NCBI RefSeq assembly: GCF_014023125.1
Contig: NZ_CP048914.1
Span: 248,001 to 312,000 of the forward strand
DNA: 64,000 nucleotides
Direction of reading: 5' to 3'
DNA from: Candidatus Xianfuyuplasma coldseepsis
GTDB taxonomy: Bacteria > Bacillota_I > Bacilli_A > Izemoplasmatales > Izemoplasmataceae
The translations under genes were made by a program, and so were the position numbers. Shown one piece after another: positions 45,445-54,774 of this stretch; position 1 is the stretch's first letter; the number at the start of each line of letters is the position of its first letter. The notes below the pieces were generated by a model. It worked only from the letters and a program-made list of their open reading frames with translations. It was not told the DNA's origin and ran no database searches.

Positions 45445-46305
45445 TTAGTCTGCTGAGTATTCAGCGACTACTACGTTATCGATGTATACGTCAGTAACAA
45501 TTCCTTCAGCAGGATCGTCTTCTGGGAATACACCCATTTCAAATGTTACAACACCATCAGTTGTATCGACTTCAGGATCTCCATCAACTGTAAACTCATA
45601 AGTGAATGTTTGCATTTCTGTTGTCAATTCAAAAACCCATTGCTCATCATAGTTTACAAACCAAGGAGCACCACTAAGTAATACACCTACTTGTGAAGCC
45701 ATTTTACGAGGTGAATCAGCACGGGCATCAAAGGATACTTGGTAGGTTTTTCCTACTTCGTAGGTCATACCTGCTTGATGTACACGTGGGGATGCAGGAC
45801 CAGCCCATGATACGGTAGTAATGTTAACTAGTAATTCACCCTCAACAATACTCATGTTGAATGCGCCACCTTCAAACTCACCTTTTACCCATACAGCAAG
45901 TTGTGTGTCGTCTTCAAAGTCACCATTAACAACCATGTTTTCACCTGCAGTAGGTTCACCTTTTGCAATGTTAACCGTTGAGATTTTCATCGCACTTAAA
46001 TCGTTGCTATTGGTTACGTTGTAAATTAATTGGCAACTTAATCCACCAACTGTGGTTAATCCATCAACCAGTGATAAACAATCAAGTCCATCAATCGTGA
46101 TATCATCGGTGATGTCGCCATCGATTGTATCGGTTGCTGTAACACCTTCAAGCGGATCAAATGCATCGCCAGCAGTTAATGATACGATACTTGAAATTCC
46201 TGAGAATGTTGGTACAGTTGCTTCTACTTCTGGTTCCGTTTCACCACAAGCACTTAGTACAAATAATGTTAATGCTACTAATACTAAACTAATAATTTTT
46301 TTCAT
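45445..46305 (-). CDS. Lipoprotein with Ig-like (DUF5011-type) and carbohydrate-binding-like domain
   Basis: A 286-residue surface lipoprotein: signal with lipobox LSAC, a DUF5011-type Ig domain (about residues 35-115; GDAFDPLEGVTATDTIDGDITD), then a CBM4/9-like sandwich (about 125-286; MVVNGDFEDDTQLAVWVKGEF and YQVSFDARADSPRKM). Modules of this kind bind beta-glucans. The ATG at 46305 follows GGAGG; an ATG at 46317 lies inside the ribosome site. It is co-transcribed with the secreted GH16 gene, so it may hold glucan at the cell surface for that enzyme. Confidence 0.85.
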   Translation of the reverse strand: MKKIISLVLVALTLFVLSACGETEPEVEATVPTFSGISSIVSLTAGDAFDPLEGVTATDTIDGDITDDITIDGLDCLSLVDGLTTVGGLSCQLIYNVTNSNDLSAMKISTVNIAKGEPTAGENMVVNGDFEDDTQLAVWVKGEFEGGAFNMSIVEGELLVNITTVSWAGPASPRVHQAGMTYEVGKTYQVSFDARADSPRKMASQVGVLLSGAPWFVNYDEQWVFELTTEMQTFTYEFTVDGDPEVDTTDGVVTFEMGVFPEDDPAEGIVTDVYIDNVVVAEYSAD

Positions 46306-46357
46306 GTTTTCCTCCATTTTTTATATTGGTAATTTAGACTATTCTAAATTTGTGCCC

Positions 46358-47512
46358 TTATTCATCTTGCAATCCCGTTGCTTCATAGACGCGAACGTAA
46401 TCTATTAAGAAGTCCGCTTGTTCGATGGTTTCATCAATACCCTGAGCGCCACCCCAGTTACCACCAAAGGCAAAGTTTAAAATCAAATAGAAATCTTGGT
46501 TGTATGGCCAAATTGTATAATACTGATCCTCGGTAATATTGTCAAATGAGTCCACAATAAAACGATAGGTAAAAAATTCTTCGCCATCCACGGACCAAAT
46601 CAGTTTGTCCGGCAACCACTCTAACGTATATACATGGAATTCCTCTTCCGCAGTTTCTACAGTTAAACTACGTCCTATTTGAGTTCCATCTTGACCATTG
46701 TGCGCATCGGTATGAATGGTTCCATGAACAACATTTGGTTGATATCCTACATACTCCATAATATCAATCTCACCGCTATTCGGCCAACCACCATAGACAC
46801 TGTCTTGTGGCATCATCCAAATCGCCGGCCAGGTTCCTTTTCCTTCAGGTAATTGTGCCCGGACTTCGATTTTACCATAAGTCCATGCAGCAATGTCTCT
46901 TGTCCAAATCTTCGCCGATGTGTAATATCGATTAGAATACACTTCTTTAAGGAGACGAATGGTTAAGACACCATCTTCAACAAAGGCATTGTCTAAACGA
47001 TCGGTATAATATTGAATCTCATTATTACCAAAGCCCCAACCTCCGGTTTGGAAATTCCATTTCGAAGAATCCGGACTTCCGGTGTAATCAAACTCATCAG
47101 AAAATACAAGTTCATACTCACCAATCTCGTAATCTCCTAATTCTTCAAAGAAACTACGTACAGTGACTACTAGATCATGTTCCGCCGTTTTACCAGAGGA
47201 GTTCACAACTTTATATGTCAGTGTGTAGGTTCCAGATGCCGTAATTTTATTGGAAGTACTGAGTGGAAAATCACCCAATCCGAGAATTACCATTTGATCG
47301 GTGATGTTTCCATCTTTGGGATCAAAGGCAAACACACCAGCATATGGATCGAATACATCGCCAACCCATAATGTTAATTCATCACTTGTTCCTTGAAACT
47401 CAGGAACGATTGTATCAGGGTTCACCGTTGCGTTATTACATGCAGCTAATATCGTAATCAACACGACAACCAGTGTCGATAAAGTCACTTTTCGTAAAAA
47501 CATGGATTTCAT
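46358..47512 (-). CDS. Surface GH16 laminarinase lipoprotein
   Basis: A 384-residue lipoprotein with lipobox LAAC (Cys 25), a DUF5011-type Ig domain (about residues 40-120; GDVFDPYAGVFAFDPKDGNITD) and a GH16 catalytic domain (about 130-380). The active site GEIDIMEY is intact and GKGTWPAIWMMP matches the cytoplasmic GH16. It should make the first, endo-type cut of beta-1,3-glucan outside the cell. An AAAGGAGG site precedes the ATG. It has the strongest promoter seen in the locus, with an operator over the start site. Confidence 0.93.
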   Translation of the reverse strand: MKSMFLRKVTLSTLVVVLITILAACNNATVNPDTIVPEFQGTSDELTLWVGDVFDPYAGVFAFDPKDGNITDQMVILGLGDFPLSTSNKITASGTYTLTYKVVNSSGKTAEHDLVVTVRSFFEELGDYEIGEYELVFSDEFDYTGSPDSSKWNFQTGGWGFGNNEIQYYTDRLDNAFVEDGVLTIRLLKEVYSNRYYTSAKIWTRDIAAWTYGKIEVRAQLPEGKGTWPAIWMMPQDSVYGGWPNSGEIDIMEYVGYQPNVVHGTIHTDAHNGQDGTQIGRSLTVETAEEEFHVYTLEWLPDKLIWSVDGEEFFTYRFIVDSFDNITEDQYYTIWPYNQDFYLILNFAFGGNWGGAQGIDETIEQADFLIDYVRVYEATGLQDE

Positions 47513-47539
47513 TTTCGTCCTCCTTTAGGGCGAAACAGC

Positions 47540-47556
47540 TATAAAAACCGATTTCT
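47540..47556. repeat. 17-base block shared by two glucan promoters (copy 2)
   Basis: Identical to 45200-45216, again just downstream of a cre-like operator. Confidence 0.7.
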
Positions 47557-47559
47557 TTA

Positions 47560-47573
47560 TGTGTACGCTTTCA
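47560..47573 (-). promoter_or_regulatory. cre-like operator of the surface GH16 unit
   Basis: Minus-strand TGAAAGCGTACACA matches 13 of 14 cre positions and abuts the -10 box. Confidence 0.7.
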
Positions 47574-47601
47574 TTATACACAGTAAGGCAGTAATTGTCA
47601 A
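47573..47601 (-). promoter_or_regulatory. Consensus promoter of the surface GH16 unit
   Basis: Perfect TTGACA (47596-47601), 17-base spacer, perfect TATAAT (47573-47578) on the minus strand. Such a strong promoter is probably kept silent by the adjacent operator. Apart from this, the operator and the shared block, nothing else was recognised in the 249-base gap 47,513-47,761. Confidence 0.85.
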
Positions 47602-47761
47602 CAACAATTGATTTGTTGAAATTTGGTCCATTACGCAACATTAACGCCTATTTTTAGCGATAAAGTCTGAACAAAATAGAGCGGTTTACTGTGAAATTTA
47701 TAAACAAGAAATGATTTCTTTGAAAACGTTAAAGGTATTTTCACTAATACCGATTTATGTT

Positions 47762-48769
47762 CTATGCAGATTCGCGTTTGACAAATGTTGGGCGAATTCG
47801 TAACTCACCCATTTTTGATGATTCGTCCTGTCCTTCTTCAATTTGTTGGATTAAATACTTTGCCGCACCAACACCAATTGCGAGACGATCTTGATGCAAG
47901 GTACTTAGTGGGGGATCAAAATATTTGGCAAATGGACCATCGTCAAAACCAATTACAGCAATGTCCTGTGGGACGCGATATCCATTCTCATGGAATCGTT
48001 TGATTGCGCCAAATGCTAAATCGTCACCCGCTGCAAATACAGCAGTTGGGATTTCATCCATAGCAAGGACATTTCCAGCAGCCACATATCCATCTTCAAA
48101 CGTAAATCCTTCGGTGACAAAAATCAAATCATCACTATCTTCTAATCCCACTTCATTCATTCCTTTACGGTACCCAACAAGTCGTTCACTACCGGCATAC
48201 GAATTTAGTGATCCGGTTATGTGGGCAATCTGACGGTGGCCGTTGTTAAAAAATTCTAATACCGCTCGTTTTGCCCCGTATTCATTGTCGGTCATTACGG
48301 TAAAGATATTGTCTTCGACAAGATCGGTCGTAACACAAGGAATATCGCTATCGATTAATTCTTGTAAGTCTTTATCGCTGTGTTCGGCTACCACAATGAA
48401 GACGCCATCTAGTTGTTTATGTTTGCAAAACTCCAAAAACGTCATTTCCGTATTTCCCAAATTGCGGATGACAAAGGTGATTTCATATCCTTTGGTTTCC
48501 ACATAATCCTTAAACGCTTGGATGACACTGCTGAAAAAATGGTGTTCGAGTCCAATATTAAGATTTTCGGAATAAATAATACCGATGGAATACGAACGTT
48601 TCGTTTTTAACCGCGATGCATTGGCGTTGGGTATATAACGGACTTTATTTGCGTATCGAATGATTTTATTTCGTGTTTTTTCACTGACTCCACTGCCACC
48701 ATTCAAGGCTTTGGATACTGTGCTTGGTGCAACACCAAGCGCTTTTGCTATATCGTAAATCGTTGTCAT
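47762..48769 (-). CDS. LacI-family transcriptional regulator 1
   Basis: A 335-residue LacI-type repressor. The N-terminal helix-turn-helix reads TIYDIAKALGVAPSTVSKALNGG, with the hinge helix region near residues 48-60 (NANASRLKTKRSY). The remainder is the periplasmic-binding-protein-like sensor domain (VIGFDDGPFAKYFDPPLSTL). It lies between the GH94 gene and the surface GH16 unit, so a breakdown product of beta-glucan is the likely inducer. It may bind the cre-like sites listed here; LacI regulator 2 and a CcpA outside the window are rivals for those sites. Confidence 0.93.
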   Translation of the reverse strand: MTTIYDIAKALGVAPSTVSKALNGGSGVSEKTRNKIIRYANKVRYIPNANASRLKTKRSYSIGIIYSENLNIGLEHHFFSSVIQAFKDYVETKGYEITFVIRNLGNTEMTFLEFCKHKQLDGVFIVVAEHSDKDLQELIDSDIPCVTTDLVEDNIFTVMTDNEYGAKRAVLEFFNNGHRQIAHITGSLNSYAGSERLVGYRKGMNEVGLEDSDDLIFVTEGFTFEDGYVAAGNVLAMDEIPTAVFAAGDDLAFGAIKRFHENGYRVPQDIAVIGFDDGPFAKYFDPPLSTLHQDRLAIGVGAAKYLIQQIEEGQDESSKMGELRIRPTFVKRESA

Positions 48770-48829
48770 AATACGTCTCCCTTTCTTGTGGATATTATAT
48801 CACAATTTACATTGTATTTCAGCAACAAA

Positions 48830-51487
48830 TTACCGGGTTAGATAACCATCAATCGTTGCTGATTTGGATAGTTTGTCACGAGGTATTAGGGGGTTGTTTT
48901 GATGTGTATCAAATGGATATTCTTCCCCATTGATTTGAATGGATGATATCGTGTACTCACCATAGTCCAAGTCATCCGGATTATGGTAGTTAATTGTTAT
49001 CATTCGATCATTAAACAACGTTGTAATGCTTGCCTTGCCATCGACCCAGTCTTCTTGCGATAGTTTCGGTTGTAACACCATATCACCAAAATATCCTTGA
49101 ATCCCAAATACTTCCGTAACCAAGGTATATAAATACCAGGAAGCTGATCCGGTTAAATAGGAATACATACCGCGGCCTTTGATGTCGAAGTACTCTGGTA
49201 ATCCGGGATACATTTTCGATCGTGTAGAATCTTGTACTTGTTCATATAAGGACATCATCGCTTTGCGCCCATGTTTGACGAATCCACGTTGATATAGGGC
49301 ATTGGCAAACATCACCGCCATATGACTAAATACAGCGCCATTTTCTTTGTGTCCATAGGCAAATCCAAACATCCGTCCGAGATTGGTTTTTACTTCATCA
49401 AAGTCATTGTTTAAGGCATAGCCACCACGATGTTTATCGTATAGATAGATATCTGCAGCAGCTAATATTTTTGGTATTTGGTCATCGGTTGCGACCCGAC
49501 TCATAATAGTAAATACTTGTCCGGTTAAAGTCATACGAACAGGCTCTTGTAAGGATTCTAGTTTCATTCCATCGTTATCATAGTATCCGTTGTATAGTCC
49601 CAGGGAATCTTGTTCATGCCATTCTTGTTTCCGTAACAGTGACGTTATAAAGTCGGCTTTTTTGCGTAGATCTTGAATCACGGCCGTGACCTCTACGTCG
49701 ACTTGTTCACCAGATACGTTGGTCATAACAGAATCAAAATAGCGGTGTAAAAGTGCTTGTTTGGATTCAACGTTTTCATAATTCACTGGTGTCGATAACG
49801 TATCGAACAAATAGACGACTTCTTTGGCGATGGTAATGGTTCTTAACCCGCGATTGTGCAACGCTTCTAATAAGTCGGCGATATCACTCATGTTTTTTTG
49901 ATACATTGCCGTGAAAGCCACACTCTCTCCATGATCGGGTGCCATGTCGAGACCATCGTTCCAATCGGCGTTTTCAAGCCGCATGATATTATGGGAATCG
50001 ACATTGTAGAAGGGGACAAGATTTTGAATCAGAATGTGTTCCAAAATCGTTCCTTCATAGATGTCATTGTTCGCGGTAAATAAGATTTCTCGATCATCTT
50101 GTTGCGGTGTTATCTTTCGCGTGTAATGGGTATGTTGATCATGGAAATATCGTTGTTTTTCAAATAGTATGTCGCTATTTCCCGATCGCTCAATGAAGAG
50201 TTTTGTGGTTAAGAACGGCCATACACCGTGATCCATCCACACCCGAACAATGTGATTACGGTCGGATTTGAACTCGCCATCGGTATCGCCGATGATGGTT
50301 GCATTGGATCCATCGATGCGAACACCCGCATAGTTTTTATACAGCATGTCTTCGACACCGTGAGGATCTAAGAATAGTAAAGTTAACGCATCCTGCCATA
50401 AATCACGCCATCCGCGTCCTCCTTTACCATAATCATGATGTGGCAAATAAGAATTCCCAAATAACCGGCGTAAAATTGGTTGGATTGTCACCCATTTTAA
50501 CCAGTTTGCATAGTCGGTATCGCGCATCGTGAATTGAAGTTGGTCGAGTTCTTTTTGCCATGTTTGATTCGATGCCTTTAGTGCGTTATCAAATGCTTCT
50601 TCAGTATGATATTGTGCTCCGTATTGACGAACTTTTTCAAGTGTATCACCAATCGTTAATGCAACAATAAAGGTCGTTGATTCTTGTGGTTTGACTGAAA
50701 GTGACTCAAAGGTTAGTCCACCAATTGCTTCATAACCATCGACTCGAGAACCAACATCGTAATTTGATGCGTCTGGATGTTTTAATGCTCCGGGATGTAA
50801 TAGCGTATTCCCATCACCGACAAATTCTTCCATGACAGGATGTCGGTGAGTAATGGTGGCATTCTGATGGTACGCAAAAACACCATATGCGCGATGATTA
50901 CGTTGATGTCCCCGTTCATCGAATGTCATCGTTGGTTGATTGACAATCCCATCCTCTAGAACATGCACTTGATTTAAGAGTGCGGTTACATGCCGGTGAT
51001 CACGAATCGATTCGGCACTACGTCCATAGATGGGAATTGCGGTCATAAATTGCATCGTTTGTGTTGTTTGCGAGGTGTTGGTATAGACGACCTTGTGTAA
51101 TTCTACTACGGGATTGTCATAGGGAATAAACGAGGTTATCGCAACGGAAAAATCGGAGAATGATTTCTCTAGTTTATGCGATAGAAACTGTCCCTGAACA
51201 GTGGTTTGCACGTCAGGTTGTTGCCCCAAATCAAGCATTGGGTAGGCGTGGTTATCTACCGTAAACCAGAGGTTTCTTGACAACAAACTCGCGTGTAAAT
51301 CTTCTTGGCTTACCGGTAGCAATAAGAACGAGTTTTGATCGATTTTCGTATCCCCATGAAACGATGGCGTAATCGAACTACGAATTCCCCCATTTCCAAC
51401 TAAGGGGAAATAGGTGTAATTAAATTGATTGGCATGATTCACTATGAACGAACCATCACGCCCAGTAAATGTATAAAACGGTTTCAT
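48830..51487 (-). CDS. GH94 phosphorylase, candidate laminaribiose phosphorylase
   Basis: An 885-residue cytosolic GH94 enzyme. The N-terminal sandwich (PLVGNGGIRSSITPSFHGDT region) and the (alpha/alpha)6 barrel segments GGRGWRDLWQDALTLLF and LENADWNDGLDMAPDHGES are typical; the Asp in NADWNDGLD is the general acid. Members act on cellobiose, laminaribiose, chitobiose and others. Laminaribiose is the best guess because all other enzymes in the locus point to beta-1,3-glucan. Products would be glucose-1-phosphate and glucose. The ATG at 51487 follows AAAGGA; further upstream codons lack a ribosome site. Confidence 0.88.
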   Translation of the reverse strand: MKPFYTFTGRDGSFIVNHANQFNYTYFPLVGNGGIRSSITPSFHGDTKIDQNSFLLLPVSQEDLHASLLSRNLWFTVDNHAYPMLDLGQQPDVQTTVQGQFLSHKLEKSFSDFSVAITSFIPYDNPVVELHKVVYTNTSQTTQTMQFMTAIPIYGRSAESIRDHRHVTALLNQVHVLEDGIVNQPTMTFDERGHQRNHRAYGVFAYHQNATITHRHPVMEEFVGDGNTLLHPGALKHPDASNYDVGSRVDGYEAIGGLTFESLSVKPQESTTFIVALTIGDTLEKVRQYGAQYHTEEAFDNALKASNQTWQKELDQLQFTMRDTDYANWLKWVTIQPILRRLFGNSYLPHHDYGKGGRGWRDLWQDALTLLFLDPHGVEDMLYKNYAGVRIDGSNATIIGDTDGEFKSDRNHIVRVWMDHGVWPFLTTKLFIERSGNSDILFEKQRYFHDQHTHYTRKITPQQDDREILFTANNDIYEGTILEHILIQNLVPFYNVDSHNIMRLENADWNDGLDMAPDHGESVAFTAMYQKNMSDIADLLEALHNRGLRTITIAKEVVYLFDTLSTPVNYENVESKQALLHRYFDSVMTNVSGEQVDVEVTAVIQDLRKKADFITSLLRKQEWHEQDSLGLYNGYYDNDGMKLESLQEPVRMTLTGQVFTIMSRVATDDQIPKILAAADIYLYDKHRGGYALNNDFDEVKTNLGRMFGFAYGHKENGAVFSHMAVMFANALYQRGFVKHGRKAMMSLYEQVQDSTRSKMYPGLPEYFDIKGRGMYSYLTGSASWYLYTLVTEVFGIQGYFGDMVLQPKLSQEDWVDGKASITTLFNDRMITINYHNPDDLDYGEYTISSIQINGEEYPFDTHQNNPLIPRDKLSKSATIDGYLTR

Positions 51488-51509
51488 TATTATCATCCTT
51501 TACAATACT

Positions 51510-51548
51510 GATAAAAACGACTGCTTCCCTGAAACAGTCATTTTTATC
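51510..51548 (-). terminator. Terminator after the repeat lipoprotein gene
   Basis: GATAAAAACGACTG (51510-51523) pairs with CAGTCATTTTTATC (51535-51548) with one mismatch pair. T-rich sequence on the minus side follows only weakly, so some read-through into the GH94 gene is likely. I saw no convincing separate promoter for GH94. Confidence 0.65.
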
Positions 51549-51598
51549 ATGTAGTATATTTTAGAAGAGAACTGAAAAAACAGTATTATTTCTTATAA

Positions 51599-54505
51599 TT
51601 ATGACGGTAATACAACATCGACACTGTGTACTGTAACGGTTCCCGTTCCATCCACAGTGGTTGCAAATAATACAATCAATGTCAACTGTGGAATTTGCTC
51701 AGCGGTAAATCCGTCTAGTGGAATACTAACGACTTGTTCTGCTCCTGTTCCTGTAAATGGTACTTCTAGGAATGCACCACCAGTAATTTCAATTTTTAAC
51801 ATGAAATCTTGAACTGGTGCAGTTAACGTTACATCAACACTTGTTGCCGTAGCATCAATTGCTGGCATAAGTGGATATTGTGCATTGTTGTTCCAGAATT
51901 GATTGGCATCGGTTCCAGAGAAATCAAATACATAATCGTCACCACTTTGTGTCATCGTCCATCCATAGGCAATCCATGCAGGCATTATAACATCAACACT
52001 GTGAACGGTAACAGTTCCAGTTCCATCTACGGTGGTTGCGAACAATACGACTAGATTCAGTTGTGGAATTTGTTCTGCGGTAAATCCATCAAGTGGAATA
52101 CTAACGACTTGTTCTGCTCCTGTTCCTGTAAATGGTACTTCTAGGAATGCACCACCAGTAATTTCAATTTTTAACATGAAATCTTGAACTGGTGCAGTTA
52201 ACGTTACATCAACACTTGTCGCATTCGCATTGATTGGGGGATCGATTGTATATTGTGCATTGTTGTTCCAGAATTGATTGGCATCCGTTCCTGAGAATTC
52301 AAATACAAAGTCATCACCACTTTGTGACATTGTCCAACCATAAGCATTCCATGTGGTTGGTTCTGGAGCTACTACATCAACACTGTGTACCGTAACTGTT
52401 CCTGTACCATCCACAGTCGTTGCGAATAATACAATCAATGTTAATTGTGGAATTTGTTCGGCTGTGAATCCGTCAAGTGGAAGACTAACTACTTGTTCAG
52501 CACCCGTTCCTGTAAATGGAACTTCTAAGAATGCGCCACCAGTGATTTCAATTTTTAACATAAAGTCTTGAACTGGCGCGGTTAACGTTACTTCAACACT
52601 AGTTGCATTTGCTTCTAATGCAGGAGCGATTGCAAATTGTGCATTGTTGTTCCAGAATTGATTGGCATCGGTTCCAGAGAATTCAAATACATAATCGTCA
52701 CCACTTTGTGACATTGTCCATCCATACGCAACCCAATCAGTTGGCTCAGCGACGACGACATCAACACTGTGTACGGTAATGGTTCCTGTACCATCAACAG
52801 TGGTTGCAAATAAGACAATTAATGATAACTGTGGAATTTGTTCTGCTGTGAATCCGTCAAGTGGAATACTAACGACTTGCTCCGCACCGGTACCAGTAAA
52901 TGGTACTTCTAAGTTGGCGCCTCCAGTAATTTCAATTTTTAGCATGAAATCTTGAACTGGTGCAGTTAATGTTACATCAACACTTGTTGCGTTGGCGTCT
53001 AGTGCAGGATCAATTGTATATTGTGCATTGTTGTTCCAGAATTGATTGGCATCGGTTCCAGAAAACTCAAATACAAAGTCATCACCACTTTGTGACATTG
53101 TCCAACCATAAGCATTCCATGCAGTTGGTTCAGGGACAACGACGTCAACACCGTGTACCGTAACGGTTCCTGTACCATCCACAGTCGTTGCGAATAAGAC
53201 GACCAATGATAACTGTGGAATTTGCTCGGCTGTGAATCCGTCAAGTGGAATACTGACAACTTGCTCAGCACCGGTTCCCGTGAAGGGTACTTCTAAGTTT
53301 GCGCCACCAGTAATTTCAATTTTTAGCATGAAATCTTGTTCGGGAGCGGTTAACGTTACATCAACGCTCGTGGCGTTTGCATCAAGAGCGGGATCGATGG
53401 CAAATTGTGCATTGTTGTTCCAGAATTGATTGGCATCGGTTCCAGAGAACTCAAACACATAATCACTACCACTTTGTGTCATTGTCCAGCCATAGGCTAC
53501 CCATGCAGGTTCCGCCATTACAAATTGAACACTATGAACGGTAACACTACCTGCACCATCAACAGTGGTTGCAAATAAGACTAATTTTTCTAATCCTGTA
53601 ATCTCTTCTGCAGTCAATGTATCAAGTGGAACAGATACAACTTCTTCTTCACCTGTAGCTGTTACAGATACTTCAGACGAGTATGCATTTCCAGGTCCTT
53701 CAGCTTTGAAGATATAATCTTGTCCCAATTCACCAGTAAAGGTAAATTCAACAGCTGAAATCGATGCATCCAATGCTTCTGCAAGCGGATATTGTGCATT
53801 CATATTCCAGAATTGAGCAGTTACACCAGAATATGTAAAGGTGTAAGCATCACCATTTAAAGCCATATCATAACCATAAGAAACCCATAAGAGTTCTCCA
53901 ATGGTTACAGCGCGTGATACAGTAACGGTATTGTCATCGGCATCGGTAACACTGTAGACAAATGTCCAGATACCATCCACGGAATCATCAAATGTGGTTT
54001 CTCCATTTGGCCCGGTTACCGTATACGTAATGCTTGATGTTAAATCACCATCTTCAACATCGGCAGCTACAACACTATCCAATGGATCAAAGGTCATTCC
54101 CTCTTCAACCAATACATCACCAGCACCAGTAATGACTGGATCATTATCCGTAATCGCATCTGCAGTGATGGTTACTGTAATTGTTTGGAATGTCGTAATA
54201 TCCCCAACAACGACTTCATAGGTAACAGTACAAGTACCTGCTGTTGATGTATCTAATATACCATCGGTAATTGTACAAGTAGAATCCAGTGTTAAATCAT
54301 CAAGATAATTTCCTTCGTCATCACCAAGAACGGTGACACCTTCCAGTAAATCAACTTCGGCTCCTACAGCAACTTCTATATCTTCCACACCACTAATCGT
54401 GAGATCCGATAAGATGTTTTGTATTCCAGGACTATTTAATAAATCACAAGCTGATAAAGTGAGTACGAATAATCCTAATATTAAAGCAGTTAATAACTTT
54501 TTCAT
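51599..54505 (-). CDS. Surface lipoprotein with two Ig-like domains and six repeated beta-sandwich modules
   Basis: A 968-residue lipoprotein (lipobox LSAC, Cys 20). Two Ig/HYR-like domains follow (about residues 35-110 and 118-205; the second carries the DUF5011 hallmark FDPLDSVVAADVEDGDL). Then come six modules of about 125-128 residues: one divergent (about 208-335) and five nearly identical, each beginning W-x-AYGWTM and ending VTVHSVDV. Conserved Trp and Phe (NQFWNNNAQ) are in position to stack on sugar rings, so a glucan-binding role is likely, though no named CBM family was recognised. No catalytic motif is seen. It has its own strong promoter with a cre-like site. The near-identity of the repeats suggests recent expansion. 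Confidence 0.85.
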   Translation of the reverse strand: MKKLLTALILGLFVLTLSACDLLNSPGIQNILSDLTISGVEDIEVAVGAEVDLLEGVTVLGDDEGNYLDDLTLDSTCTITDGILDTSTAGTCTVTYEVVVGDITTFQTITVTITADAITDNDPVITGAGDVLVEEGMTFDPLDSVVAADVEDGDLTSSITYTVTGPNGETTFDDSVDGIWTFVYSVTDADDNTVTVSRAVTIGELLWVSYGYDMALNGDAYTFTYSGVTAQFWNMNAQYPLAEALDASISAVEFTFTGELGQDYIFKAEGPGNAYSSEVSVTATGEEEVVSVPLDTLTAEEITGLEKLVLFATTVDGAGSVTVHSVQFVMAEPAWVAYGWTMTQSGSDYVFEFSGTDANQFWNNNAQFAIDPALDANATSVDVTLTAPEQDFMLKIEITGGANLEVPFTGTGAEQVVSIPLDGFTAEQIPQLSLVVLFATTVDGTGTVTVHGVDVVVPEPTAWNAYGWTMSQSGDDFVFEFSGTDANQFWNNNAQYTIDPALDANATSVDVTLTAPVQDFMLKIEITGGANLEVPFTGTGAEQVVSIPLDGFTAEQIPQLSLIVLFATTVDGTGTITVHSVDVVVAEPTDWVAYGWTMSQSGDDYVFEFSGTDANQFWNNNAQFAIAPALEANATSVEVTLTAPVQDFMLKIEITGGAFLEVPFTGTGAEQVVSLPLDGFTAEQIPQLTLIVLFATTVDGTGTVTVHSVDVVAPEPTTWNAYGWTMSQSGDDFVFEFSGTDANQFWNNNAQYTIDPPINANATSVDVTLTAPVQDFMLKIEITGGAFLEVPFTGTGAEQVVSIPLDGFTAEQIPQLNLVVLFATTVDGTGTVTVHSVDVIMPAWIAYGWTMTQSGDDYVFDFSGTDANQFWNNNAQYPLMPAIDATATSVDVTLTAPVQDFMLKIEITGGAFLEVPFTGTGAEQVVSIPLDGFTAEQIPQLTLIVLFATTVDGTGTVTVHSVDVVLPS
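51603..53523. repeat. Five tandem coding repeats of about 384 bp
   Basis: Marker sequence tgcattgttgttccagaatt recurs at 51881, 52256, 52640, 53024 and 53408, giving periods of 375, 384, 384 and 384 bases. The shorter first interval reflects a three-residue shorter linker. High DNA identity makes copy number prone to change by recombination. Confidence 0.9.
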
Positions 54506-54545
54506 TTTTTCCTCCTATTTTTTTGAAAACGCTTTATTTAAATAT

Positions 54546-54574
54546 AGTATAAAGCATTTCGAAATCGTTTGCAA
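54546..54574 (-). promoter_or_regulatory. Promoter of the repeat lipoprotein gene
   Basis: TTGCAA (54569-54574), 17-base spacer, TATACT (54546-54551) on the minus strand. In the rest of the 54,506-54,774 gap I see only the operator, AT-rich sequence and the LacI 2 terminator. Confidence 0.75.
54560..54573 (-). promoter_or_regulatory. cre-like operator inside the repeat lipoprotein promoter
   Basis: Minus-strand TGCAAACGATTTCG matches 12 of 14 cre positions and overlaps the -35 box. The core AAACGATTTCGAAA is identical to that of the site at 45379. Confidence 0.6.
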
Positions 54575-54738
54575 TAGCGAAACAATAGAATTTCCTTTCG
54601 AGCAACGAAACCCATTTCTCAGCCTTATAATTATATATATACAAAGTATATATATAAAACCAAATATATGAAGAAAAAAATTTTTTGAGTATCGGTTTCT
54701 ATAATTGTTTCTAAATTAGGAACAAAAAGATTAAAAAA

Positions 54739-54762
54739 AAGCAATCAAAATTTGATTGCTCT
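54739..54762 (-). terminator. Terminator after LacI regulator 2
   Basis: AGCAATCA / TGATTGCT hairpin with an A-rich flank that gives a T run on the minus transcript. Confidence 0.75.
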
Positions 54763-54774
54763 GATATCCTAAAA

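Noticed and set aside
51603-53523. CRISPR-like or satellite array
   Set aside because: The repeats are about 384 bases, contiguous and fully coding in one frame of a lipoprotein; there are no short repeats with unique spacers and no cas genes.
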